DNA of 38,162 nucleotides from Seongchinamella sediminis (GTDB taxonomy: Bacteria > Pseudomonadota > Gammaproteobacteria > Pseudomonadales > Halieaceae): contig NZ_QRAN01000027.1 of assembly GCF_003457605.1 (NCBI RefSeq), positions 1 to 38,162 on the forward strand. The letters run 5' to 3'. The notes beneath the pieces were generated by a model. It made no database searches. It was not told where the DNA came from and saw only the letters and a program-made list of their open reading frames with translations. The position numbers and the translations under genes are program-made. Of the stretch, positions 7,938 through 14,041 are shown in pieces (the first letter of the stretch is position 1; the number at the start of each line of letters is the position of its first letter).

Positions 7938-9017
7938 TTACCGGTCTCGCATCATGCTCGCCAGAGCGACGACGGGCTTTACCATGGCTCGTTTCATACG
8001 CATTTTCATTGGCAGGGCGCCGGGCGCGCGGACGGGAATGACTTTCTCTCCCGAGCCGGCATGCTTGGGGAACAGGCGTAGCGCGTTTTCGCGATCGACA
8101 AGCTTGCGACCATTCTTGTCAAGATGCTCGGAGCTTTCCAGTTCTTGTATCTGCATTGCGGTGATTGGTGCAGGAGCGAAGGGGAAATCACTCCCGAAAA
8201 GTATGTGCGAGGGATCTACCAGGTGGTGAAGTGCCTGCATCACCGTTGGCGAAGGTGACAGGGCAGTATCGAAATAGAAGCGCTTGAGGTAGGTAAGTAC
8301 GCCCTGAGGCGCTTTCTCAGTCAGGTCCGGTAAGAAATTAGCAAGCGACAGACGCCACGGGATGTAGGGCACGAAACCGCCGGCGTGGGCGAGTATCCAG
8401 CGGATCTCCGGGTACTTCTCCAGCGTACCACTAAACATCAGGTTGCAAGCCGCCCGGGTAGTGTCGCAGAGGAACTCCATCAGGAAACCCGGCATGTCCA
8501 GGCCAATCGCATCGGTGGTGGTGTGCAGGTTGGGGTGTATGAATACAATCGCCTGACGGCGGTTCAGCTCCGCCATCAGCTCGTCCAGGGTGTCGTCGCC
8601 CAGGAATACGCCCTGGGTGCTGCCCAGCAGCACCACACCGTCCGCATTGAGAGTGTCTAGCGCGTGAATCGCTTCTTTACAGCTCTCTTCGCAGAACGGC
8701 ATAGGCAGCACGGCAAAAAAGCCGAAGCGACCGGGGTGTCGGGAGACCATGTCCGCGGCGAATTCATTGCAATCGCGCGCCAGACCCACCGCGTGCGACA
8801 CCGGGTCATCGGGGCGTAGATGGACTCCTGGTGCAGATAGGGAGACGAGGGCAGTCTGGATCCCGTTGAGTTCCATGAGCTCTAGCGATGCTTCAGGGCT
8901 CCAAGACGGCAACGGCGCGCCGGCTACTTCCGTGATCCCGCGCCGTTCCATGGCCTGGGCGAATACAGGAGGAATGAGATGGTGGTGTACGTCGATGCGA
9001 CCTGCCATAGGGTTCAA
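7938..9017 (-). CDS. Amidohydrolase (ACMSD-like, Amidohydro_2 superfamily)
   Basis: The 359-aa TIM-barrel hydrolase or decarboxylase has a metal-binding DVHHHLIPP near the N-terminus (His11-13), FIHPN, LAHAGG and FGSDFPF (metal Asp), the pattern of the 2-amino-3-carboxymuconate-6-semialdehyde decarboxylase/amidohydrolase-2 family. The substrate cannot be read from sequence; members decarboxylate or hydrolyse aromatic or ring-opened acids. ATG 9017 and the ATG three codons later are both possible starts. The basic C-terminal tail (MKMRMKRAMVKP) lies next to the IS91 remnant but reads like native sequence. It is a single transcription unit with a long gene-poor stretch upstream. Confidence 0.8.
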   Translation of the reverse strand: MNPMAGRIDVHHHLIPPVFAQAMERRGITEVAGAPLPSWSPEASLELMELNGIQTALVSLSAPGVHLRPDDPVSHAVGLARDCNEFAADMVSRHPGRFGFFAVLPMPFCEESCKEAIHALDTLNADGVVLLGSTQGVFLGDDTLDELMAELNRRQAIVFIHPNLHTTTDAIGLDMPGFLMEFLCDTTRAACNLMFSGTLEKYPEIRWILAHAGGFVPYIPWRLSLANFLPDLTEKAPQGVLTYLKRFYFDTALSPSPTVMQALHHLVDPSHILFGSDFPFAPAPITAMQIQELESSEHLDKNGRKLVDRENALRLFPKHAGSGEKVIPVRAPGALPMKMRMKRAMVKPVVALASMMRDR

Positions 9018-9455
9018 GCTCCAGTCCAGTATGTTGCATTCTTGGGCGTAGACTTCAGGCGGGGTGCAATCGCCCTTCTAACACGCTATCCCTATTCTGC
9101 AGCGCCCTGCTCCAGGCATCCATAGTGCTCTCCTGTGCGACCAGCGAATCGACTACCCAATCGAATTCTTCATATCTGGCATCGAATTCGAGTGCATATG
9201 ACCGCTATGAGGTGCGGATTCAATCAATGATCAACGCCGACGTCTGCTATTTCAGCGAAAGCGGACAGTTTCGGCATAGGTTCGAAGTTCGGTGGAAGAA
9301 AATTCTTACTATTCTTCGACTTACCGGAAACAGTCAAATCCACCGAACTCACCCAGGTTCGGGATAGGATCGGTTTCGGTAGTTATATAATTTCCCGCAA
9401 GAAAACCGCTTATTTTTCTACGGCTTAGCGGATCGAAAAAGGCCTCTGAAGTCCC

Positions 9456-9531
9456 CTCATAATCGGCTGGTCGAAGACGGCGGTCCGACGCTTCGGCGGC
9501 CGCTGCCGTTCAAGTCCTTCTGGGCCCACCA
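9456..9531 (+). repeat. tRNA-Met 3'-half-like repeat with inserted hairpin, copy 1
   Basis: The segment reads as the 3' half of an elongator tRNA-Met: anticodon loop CTCATAA, stem TCGGC, variable TGGTC, T-stem GAAG.G, T-loop TTCAAGT, T-stem CCTTC, acceptor TGGGCCC and ACCA. A 31-nt insert (9477-9507) splits the 5' strand of the T-stem; it folds into a GC-rich hairpin with a C(UUCG)G loop. There is no 5' half upstream, so it is not a tRNA gene. Starting at the anticodon loop is typical of att sites made by tRNA-targeting integrases. Confidence 0.7.
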
Positions 9532-9633
9532 TGTTTGATAACATTCAATGATTTATAGGCTCTTATTCCTCCCGACTATTACGGCGTGGATTGATGACAC
9601 TCGCAGTGTGGAAATCGGTGCGGGAATAAACTG

Positions 9634-9639
9634 TATAAT
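9634..9639 (+). promoter_or_regulatory. Probable -10 box of the tRNA-Arg promoter
   Basis: A perfect TATAAT lies 12 bp before the tRNA-Arg gene. No good -35 box is visible at the expected distance. Confidence 0.5.
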
Positions 9640-9650
9640 CCAGTCTCCAC

Positions 9651-9727
9651 GCGCCCGTAGCTCAGCTGGATAGAGTAACTGGCTTCGAACCAGTTGGTCG
9701 GGAGTTCGAATCTCTCCGGGCGTGCCA
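9651..9727 (+). tRNA. tRNA-Arg (anticodon TCG)
   Basis: The 77-nt cloverleaf is complete: acceptor GCGCCCG pairing with CGGGCGT (G1-U72 wobble), D-arm GCTC/GAGT, anticodon stem ACTGG/CCAGT with loop CTTCGAA (anticodon TCG, reads CGA), variable TGGTC, T-arm GGGAG/CTCTC with loop TTCGAAT, and an encoded GCCA end. I saw no second copy of its 3' end in the window, so there is no sign that an element is integrated at it here. Confidence 0.93.
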
Positions 9728-9836
9728 AACTTATCCAGAACGTTCTCCCTCTGCTCCAGAGTGGCCGCCTCTCGGCAATTCCCGGGTGAGGCAGGGTATA
9801 CCCACAAGCCTTCCCAGATTCCAAAGAGGCAGCGAC

Positions 9837-10570
9837 ATGCCCATCCAACCTGGGTTATGGTGGGACCACCCATTCCATGACGGTCGCCTCCCATCGATAA
9901 CCACTACAGCGGTCCCGTAGTCCCACTCCGGTTTCGATACCAGACCTTTGAGCTGGGCAGCGAAGACATTCACCTTCGCTCACTGCGCGACACCCAGCAG
10001 TACAGCGATCCCGCCGGCACGGCCCACGACCTGGGTATATCCGCCGCGAACTGGTCCCTGTTCGGCGTGGTCTGGGATTCCAGTCAGGTACTGGCCCGGT
10101 TGATGGTGGACTTCGAGATCGGCGGCAAACGCATCCTGGAGGTGGGCTGCGGCATGGCTCTGTCCAGCCTGCTGCTCAACCGCCGCGGAGGTGACATCAC
10201 CGCCACGGACTACCACCCGGAGACCGGGGCTTTCCTGCAGATCAATACAGGGCTCAATGAGGACCGCGATATTCCCTACTTCCGAGCCGACTGGGACGCG
10301 GGGGAGATTTCCCATGGACTGTTCGACCTGATCATCGGCAGCGACCTGCTTTACGAGCGCAGCAAGGTGCCATCCCTGGCACGCTTTATCCAGGATCACG
10401 CCCTGCCCCGTTGCGAGGTCCTTGTGGTGGATCCGGGGCGGAGGCAACAGGGTCAATTCAGCAAGCACATGTCGCACTACGGCTTCAGCTATCGGAAGGA
10501 GATGCCTGGAGCCAGTTCACACCTGGAGAAACCCTTCAGCGGGTCGGTGCTGCGCTTTCGTCGCGGGTAG
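9837..10570 (+). pseudogene. SAM-dependent methyltransferase (METTL/Methyltransf_16-like), frameshifted near the 5' end
   Basis: The main frame encodes RYQTFELGSEDIHLRSLRD..., LGISAANWSLFGVVWDSSQV, the SAM-binding ILEVGCGMALSSLLL and DLIIGSDLLYE, to the stop at 10570. This is the layout of a small protein or nicotinamide N-methyltransferase-like family. In that frame no ATG, GTG or TTG lies between the upstream stop (9878) and GTG 10067, which would cut off conserved sequence. A well-placed start exists in another frame: ATG 9837 after AGAGG (9825-9829), encoding MPIQPGLWWDHPFHDGRLPS before TAG 9918-9920. A one-base indel at about 9915-9925 would join them. It is a recent pseudogene or a sequencing error. 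Confidence 0.7.
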
Positions 10571-10997
10571 CATCGCTGGCGGGAGGGCTGTTTACTTCTT
10601 CGCGATCGGTTCCTCTAGTATTTGTCTGGCGAATACTTTTCCCTCAACGTACCGTTTGTACTCGACGAACCCGACGCCAGCTTTTCCTTGACAAAACCTT
10701 GTGGCAACTGGAATGACGTCGGATGCGTAAGGTTGGCTGGTTTTTTGTATGGGAGTACTTCCAGTTTTGCCTTACACTCCTCAAATAATCCACGTGTGAA
10801 GTTCGAAGAATTTCGATAAAGGCGCCAAAGTAATTCTCATAATCGGCAGGTCGAAGGCGGCGGTCCGACGCTTCGGCGGCCGCTGCCGTCCAAGTCCTTC
10901 TGGGCCCACAATATTCTATAAATTTTATAGAGTTAGCTATAGCGAGAGCATCCGATTATTTCGCGGGGATGGGCAAGATTCATAGACCCACAGTCAG
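10571..10997. other. Gene-poor stretch with tRNA-like repeat copy 2
   Basis: I find no confident gene. The stretch holds the second tRNA-Met-like repeat (10836-10910) and a 15-bp AT palindrome (CTATAAA/TTTATAG, 10916-10930) upstream of the glutaredoxin-like gene. Minus-strand frames over about 10600-10800 give protein-like but unrecognised strings and may be the tail of a lost gene. Confidence 0.5.
10836..10910 (+). repeat. tRNA-Met 3'-half-like repeat with inserted hairpin, copy 2
   Basis: This is a direct repeat of 9456-9530, offset 1380 bp, with only four differences over 76 positions: T/A after TCGGC, A/G at the first inserted base, T/C in the T-loop (TTCAAGT to TCCAAGT) and the final CCA to CAA. 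The 31-nt hairpin insert (10857-10887) is at the same point of the T-stem, so the insert predates the duplication. The damaged T-loop and CCA show that this copy is not maintained as a tRNA. Confidence 0.7.
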
Positions 10998-11342
10998 ATG
11001 GTCGATCAGCAGACCGCCGGCCTCGCCCTTTACCAGTACGAGGCCTGCCCTTTCTGCGTGAAGGTGCGCAGAGCTATGAAGCGCAATGGACTCAACATCG
11101 AGACCCGGGATGTAAAGCGCTCGGATTCTGCCCGGGAAGAGTTACAGGCTGGCTGAGGGAATCTGAAGGTGCCCTGCTTGCGCATCGAGGATGACCAGGG
11201 CCAGGCTGAGTGGATGTATGAATCCTCCGATATCATCAGATACCTGGAGCGCATATTTGATCCGGCAGCACACAACCCTGTCGCTGCACAAATCACACCG
11301 ACTGTTTCCGCCACCCAAATTCGCACAGGTAACCACCGATGA
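10998..11342 (+). pseudogene. Glutaredoxin/GST-N-like protein with in-frame TGA
   Basis: The frame from ATG 10998 encodes a thioredoxin-fold glutaredoxin or GST N-terminal domain: LYQYEACPFCVKVRRAMKRN (redox C17-P-F-C20), LKVPCLRIED (cis-Pro) and WMYESSDIIRYLERIF. At codon 53 (11154-11156), in ELQAG-stop-GNLKVP, a TGA stands where the family has a second Gly. A single G-to-T change from GGA explains it. Otherwise the frame is open to TGA 11340-11342, which overlaps the start of the S4 gene (ATGA). This is probably a recent nonsense mutation. Selenocysteine is unlikely at a Gly position outside the active site. Confidence 0.75.
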
Positions 11343-11551
11343 GACAAGTAGACATCACCAGAGAGCCGGTTGAGCTCCATAAGATACTCAAATTCGAGGG
11401 ACTGGTGAGCACCGGCGGTGAGGCAAAATTACTGATCGGGGACGGTCAGGTCACTGTAAATGGCGAGGTTGAGACCCGGCGGCGCAGGAAGATGGTGGAT
11501 GGCGACATCATCGAATTTCGGGGGGAGCGACTTCAGCTGCGGCTGGTGTGA
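11339..11551 (+). CDS. Small S4-domain RNA-binding protein, YbcJ-like
   Basis: The 70-aa protein is a single S4 RNA-binding domain: ITREPVELHKILKFEGLVST, GEAKLLIGDGQVTVNGEVET, RRRRKMVDGDIIEF. Length and motifs match YbcJ-type stand-alone S4 proteins, which bind structured RNA; the exact role is unsettled. Its ATG overlaps the stop of the glutaredoxin-like gene by 4 bp, so translation was probably coupled to it. The premature TGA in that upstream gene could lower its expression. Confidence 0.85.
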   Translation: MRQVDITREPVELHKILKFEGLVSTGGEAKLLIGDGQVTVNGEVETRRRRKMVDGDIIEFRGERLQLRLV

Positions 11552-11630
11552 GGCCGGGATTGGTGTGCCTCTGAGACCGTCTAGAGTCGCACGCTTTGGC
11601 AGCCAACCCTTCGCCTTTCGGCCAAAGAGG

Positions 11631-12533
11631 TCATTGGAACTTTGGAGGCGCAGTAGACGGATTTGGTTGTTTGGATGTCACGCTCACACTCACTTCCATT
11701 CGTTGAAAGGAACCTTTGTCCCCGATAAAACTGCCCGCTACCGGTATGGTCTGGCGTATGTGGCGTGCAACGGCGACCGGGGCAAGGTTGTGGCCGCCGA
11801 GACTTTGGTTCGTTGGATCAAAGGTGATCCAGCCAGCGCCGGGCACATAGACCTCCGCCCACGCATGGGTGGACCCGCTAGCAGTTGAGCCTATTGTGTC
11901 CTGCTCCGAATCGTAGAGGTATCCCGAGACAATGCGCGCTCCAAAACCAAGGCTACGCACAGCATCGACAAAAAGTGCAGCGAAATCACGGCAGGACCCT
12001 CTGCTACGAGCGAGGGTTTGTTCGGGCGACTGCGTGTACTCTTCCTCTCGAACTTCATAGGCCACCCGTGCCGCGACACCAGAACATATGTCTTTCAACA
12101 GGCCGAGAGTATCAGTCGGGTTACCTGCGACGAATCCTTGCGCCCAGTTGCGGAGCTGTCCGTCCGAATCAAGATAGCTCTGCAGCCGCAGCGCGCCAAG
12201 GTCAGTCATATCGTCGTCGGTCAGTAGAAATGGGTAGCTCGCAGCTGAGGCAGCGATGTCGAAGACGGGCCAGCGGTCCATATCCAGCCTGAGCTCGGCC
12301 ATGCTATCGAAAACAAGCGTGTCGGACTCTTCGGAAAACACCGCAGTGGCAACGGCGTTGCCAAGTACATCTTGCGCCCATGTTACCGTCGCCGCGGGCT
12401 TGCACACCAGATCATATTCGAGGAGCCGCAGGTTCCTGCTCTCACGTGGACGAAGCATCAATCGATGTGGGCCAAACTTTAGCGGCTGCCGGTATCGGTA
12501 CGTCGTCCGATGATGAATTGAGAGCGTCGTCAA
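11631..12533 (-). CDS. Transglutaminase-like cysteine protease family protein
   Basis: The 300-aa protein has an N-terminal beta domain (ISIHHRTTYRY-type opening, FGPHRLMLRPRESRN) and a C-terminal transglutaminase core with the triad visible: Cys in SRGSCRDFAALFVDA, His in GSTHAWAEVYVPGAGW and Asp in FDPTN. No signal peptide is visible, so it is cytoplasmic. Relatives are proteases or amidases often found near alpha-E/circularly permuted ATP-grasp genes, which are absent here. ATG 12533 fits the conserved N-terminus. It appears intact despite lying in a decayed region. Confidence 0.85.
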   Translation of the reverse strand: MTTLSIHHRTTYRYRQPLKFGPHRLMLRPRESRNLRLLEYDLVCKPAATVTWAQDVLGNAVATAVFSEESDTLVFDSMAELRLDMDRWPVFDIAASAASYPFLLTDDDMTDLGALRLQSYLDSDGQLRNWAQGFVAGNPTDTLGLLKDICSGVAARVAYEVREEEYTQSPEQTLARSRGSCRDFAALFVDAVRSLGFGARIVSGYLYDSEQDTIGSTASGSTHAWAEVYVPGAGWITFDPTNQSLGGHNLAPVAVARHIRQTIPVAGSFIGDKGSFQRMEVSVSVTSKQPNPSTAPPKFQ

Positions 12534-12740
12534 CAGAATTCCTCTTGGAGAAAGACATTATAGACCTTTATTGCTTGTGTGTGACGAGACCCTGTCTCCT
12601 GAGGTTTAAAGTTCCGCTTCGAATCGATTTGAGTAGTCTAACTATGCGAGGAAGGAAGCTCTCCGTACAGGCGAACAGAGGCAATACCGTCGATGGGAAC
12701 GAACCTCGCTGACAGACGGCTAAAGAAATGGCGTTTCTTT

Positions 12741-12900
12741 GTTGATTTGCACCCAAACTTGACCCTGCAATTGTACTGAAAATTGTCCCGGGTGAACGTC
12801 GCCAAGTCTTTGTTATTCAGAAATATTTTTGCGGATCGATGGGTAACTCCGAGATGCAAAATTCGCCTCTAAATGGACCAGATTTCGATGCAAACCAACA
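12741..12900 (+). repeat. Dispersed repeat R1 (mobile-element flank remnant)
   Basis: This 160-bp stretch aligns by eye with 35040-35187 in the same orientation. Shared blocks include GT(T)AATTTGC.CCC, GTCGCCA.G.CTTTG, CGATGGGT.ACTCC, CAAA.T.TCGCCT and GATTTCGATGCA.ACCAACA. The copies are diverged and lack a coding frame. They look like the non-coding end or leader of an insertion sequence whose body is lost; the family is not identified. Confidence 0.55.
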
Positions 12901-13055
12901 ATCTGGAGTTACTGCGCGCCTTCAGCCAGGTGGTGCAGGCATTCCGGCGCACCGGCAAACCGGTCAGCGTGTGCGGAGAGATGGCCAGCGACCCCGGTTG
13001 TACCTTGCTGCTGCTGGGACTGGGTTTCAACAGCCCGAGTGTTAGAGAAGCTTGA
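12900..13055 (+). pseudogene. 3' fragment of a PEP-utilising phosphotransferase (ptsP-like)
   Basis: The frame encodes LELLRAFSQVVQAFRRTGKP, VSVCGEMASDPGCTLLLLGL and GFNSPSV. This is the conserved C-terminal block of enzyme I/PtsP (VCGEMA.DP...LLLG.GF). The apparent start codon at 12873 lies in repeat R1, so the frame is a chance fusion of repeat and gene remnant. Only about 45 residues of the family survive, and the usual C-terminal end is missing at the junction with the DUF488 fragment. Confidence 0.7.
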
Positions 13056-13179
13056 CGGTTACAGGGTACTGGTTGATCGCATCTGGCCCCGTGGCCTGAA
13101 AAGGAGCGAGGCTTCAATTGATCGCTGGATGAAGACAGTTGCGCCGAGCACGGAACTGGCGTTTGCCTTTACCAGTTGA
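13042..13179 (+). pseudogene. Fragment of a DUF488-family gene
   Basis: The frame encodes LEKLDGYRVLVDRIWPRGLK, RSEASIDRWMKTVAPSTEL and then a stop. YRVLVDR-WPRG and APSTEL are the hallmark N-terminal motifs of DUF488 proteins. The start (IKR.YDP region) and the C-terminal two thirds are missing. It begins inside the ptsP fragment, with no spacer between two unrelated truncated genes, which points to deletion or recombination. Confidence 0.7.
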
Positions 13180-13289
13180 GTGTCCTATACTCGTTTTTGT
13201 TAAAAATCACTATTTTTATAGGTTTTTTTCAAAAAATGAACACCGCGCACAGTCGACTATACGAGCCACCTCTCACCTTCCTCCTTTAA

Positions 13290-13325
13290 ACCAAACGTCT
13301 GCGGACGTTTGGTCAGGTTTTCTCT
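13290..13325 (+). terminator. Rho-independent terminator-like hairpin
   Basis: ACCAAACGTC (13290-13299) pairs perfectly with GACGTTTGGT (13304-13313) around a 4-nt loop TGCG, followed by CAGGTTTTCTC. It lies about 70 bp before the GreA-C/Rnk-like gene. It may end transcripts from the remnant region or act as a leader structure for that gene. Confidence 0.6.
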
Positions 13326-13383
13326 CAATCAGTCATTCACCTAATGTCGTCCAGGCCTGTGTGCGCCTGCGCGGGGAGTTAAC

Positions 13384-13752
13384 ATGTACTACCACTGGAA
13401 GTTGCAGAATAAATCCTTACTGGCGGGAGCCCAGATATACAACCGGCCGTATCTGTTGGCGAGCGCCCTGCATCAGCTGGAGCGCCTGGCTGAGGAAAAA
13501 GGCGACATGCGAAGAAAGGTACCGCGCGCCGGCCCGGGATCTATCGTCGACTTGTTCGACCTGGAAGACCAGAGCACAAGCCGGTTGCTGCTGGTAATGC
13601 CCCGCGATGCGGACCCGGAGCGACGCAAGATATCCGTGCTTTCGCCACTGGGTTCAAACTTACTGGGTCTGAAGAAAGGAGATACGTCGCGGATTAATCT
13701 GGGCGGGCGCAGCCTGATGTTCCAGATACAGGACGTCCATCCTTTGTCTTAA
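13384..13752 (+). CDS. GreA/GreB C-terminal-domain protein, Rnk-like
   Basis: In this 122-aa protein the second half (about 52-118) matches the GreA/GreB C-terminal (FKBP-like) domain as used in Rnk: VDLFDLEDQSTSRLLLVMPR, RKISVLSPLGSNLLGLKKGD and the F.I.DV end. The first half is a short helical region with ERLAEEKGDMRRKVPRAG instead of a long coiled coil. By family it should bind RNA polymerase and modulate transcription, but the exact member cannot be named. ATG 13384 follows GGAG (about 13375-13378). Two tiny ORFs follow closely and may be co-transcribed. Confidence 0.7.
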   Translation: MYYHWKLQNKSLLAGAQIYNRPYLLASALHQLERLAEEKGDMRRKVPRAGPGSIVDLFDLEDQSTSRLLLVMPRDADPERRKISVLSPLGSNLLGLKKGDTSRINLGGRSLMFQIQDVHPLS

Positions 13753-13781
13753 TCGCCTTTATAAACAGGAGTAAAGTCACC

Positions 13782-13874
13782 ATGAAGCAGTCAGTTTGTC
13801 GCCACACTCAGCTATTTATCAGCGCCCTGGTCGAGACGGGATACGGCGGCAGTCCCGTTGCCAGCCGCAAATAG
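13782..13874 (+). CDS. 30-aa small ORF with a strong ribosome-binding site
   Basis: ATG 13782 follows AGGAG (13767-13771). The frame gives 30 residues starting MKQSVCRHTQLFISALVETG and ends at TAG 13872-13874. It has no recognised motif and only a weakly hydrophobic centre. It lies 29 bp after the GreA-C/Rnk-like gene and 11 bp before the next small ORF. It could be a real small protein or a translated leader. Confidence 0.4.
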   Translation: MKQSVCRHTQLFISALVETGYGGSPVASRK

Positions 13875-13885
13875 AGGATGCAATC

Positions 13886-13978
13886 ATGAGTAAGGAAAAA
13901 GTGAAAAAAACGGCACAGAAGTCTTTAAAAGAGAAACGCCAGGAGAAGCGGGATAAGCGTAAATCGCTGCTCAAGTAA
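13886..13978 (+). CDS. 30-aa Lys/Arg-rich small protein
   Basis: ATG 13886 follows AGAGGATG (about 13873-13880). The 30-aa product starts MSKEKVKKTAQKSLKEKRQE and ends DKRKSLLK, with about half of its residues Lys or Arg, predicted to be one basic helix. Similar tiny Lys-rich proteins with a KTLKEKR-like core occur in marine gammaproteobacteria (from memory). It is likely a nucleic-acid- or ribosome-associated peptide. It is the last gene before a strong hairpin, consistent with an operon with the GreA-C/Rnk-like gene. Confidence 0.6.
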   Translation: MSKEKVKKTAQKSLKEKRQEKRDKRKSLLK

Positions 13979-13989
13979 GCCACCCTTGC

Positions 13990-14010
13990 GGGGCGCACTC
14001 AGTGCGCCCC
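13990..14010. terminator. Bidirectional terminator hairpin
   Basis: GGGGCGCAC (13990-13998) and GTGCGCCCC (14002-14010) form a perfect 9-bp stem with a TCA loop between convergent genes (ends 13978 and 14042). There is no T-run on either side, so termination strength is uncertain. Confidence 0.55.
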
Positions 14011-14041
14011 GAACCGACGGGGCGCCGTCGGCATGGTTCGA

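Larger units (their letters stand above)
9018..9650. other. Gene-poor stretch with inverted repeat and tRNA-like repeat copy 1
   Basis: I find no convincing gene here. It contains an 11-bp perfect inverted repeat (9286-9296 with 9339-9349, loop 42 bp), the first tRNA-Met-like repeat (9456-9531), and a TATAAT box at 9634-9639 just before the tRNA-Arg gene. The 80-codon plus-strand frame at 9125-9367 has no recognisable protein character. Confidence 0.6.
12534..13383. other. Gene-poor stretch holding gene fragments and a dispersed repeat
   Basis: There is no intact gene. The stretch contains repeat R1 (12741-12900), a ptsP 3' fragment, a DUF488 fragment and a terminator-like hairpin, all annotated separately. 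The rest (12534-12740 and 13180-13290) is AT-richer and shows nothing I can identify. Confidence 0.6.

Noticed and set aside
9125-9367. 80-codon plus-strand ORF upstream of tRNA-Arg
   Set aside because: No ribosome-binding site, no domain, low-complexity Ser-rich start; probably chance.
9456-9531. Class II tRNA with a long variable arm
   Set aside because: The five bases before TTCAAGT (TGCCG) do not pair with CCTTC after it, and no 5' half exists; pairing is restored only if the 31-nt insert is removed.
10622-10819. 65-codon ORF between the tRNA-like repeats
   Set aside because: No recognisable family, and overlapping minus-strand frames look equally protein-like; not supportable.
11154-11156. 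TGA as a selenocysteine codon in the glutaredoxin-like gene
   Set aside because: The position is a glycine in a loop, away from the CPFC site, and I saw no SECIS-like hairpin right after it; a nonsense mutation is simpler.
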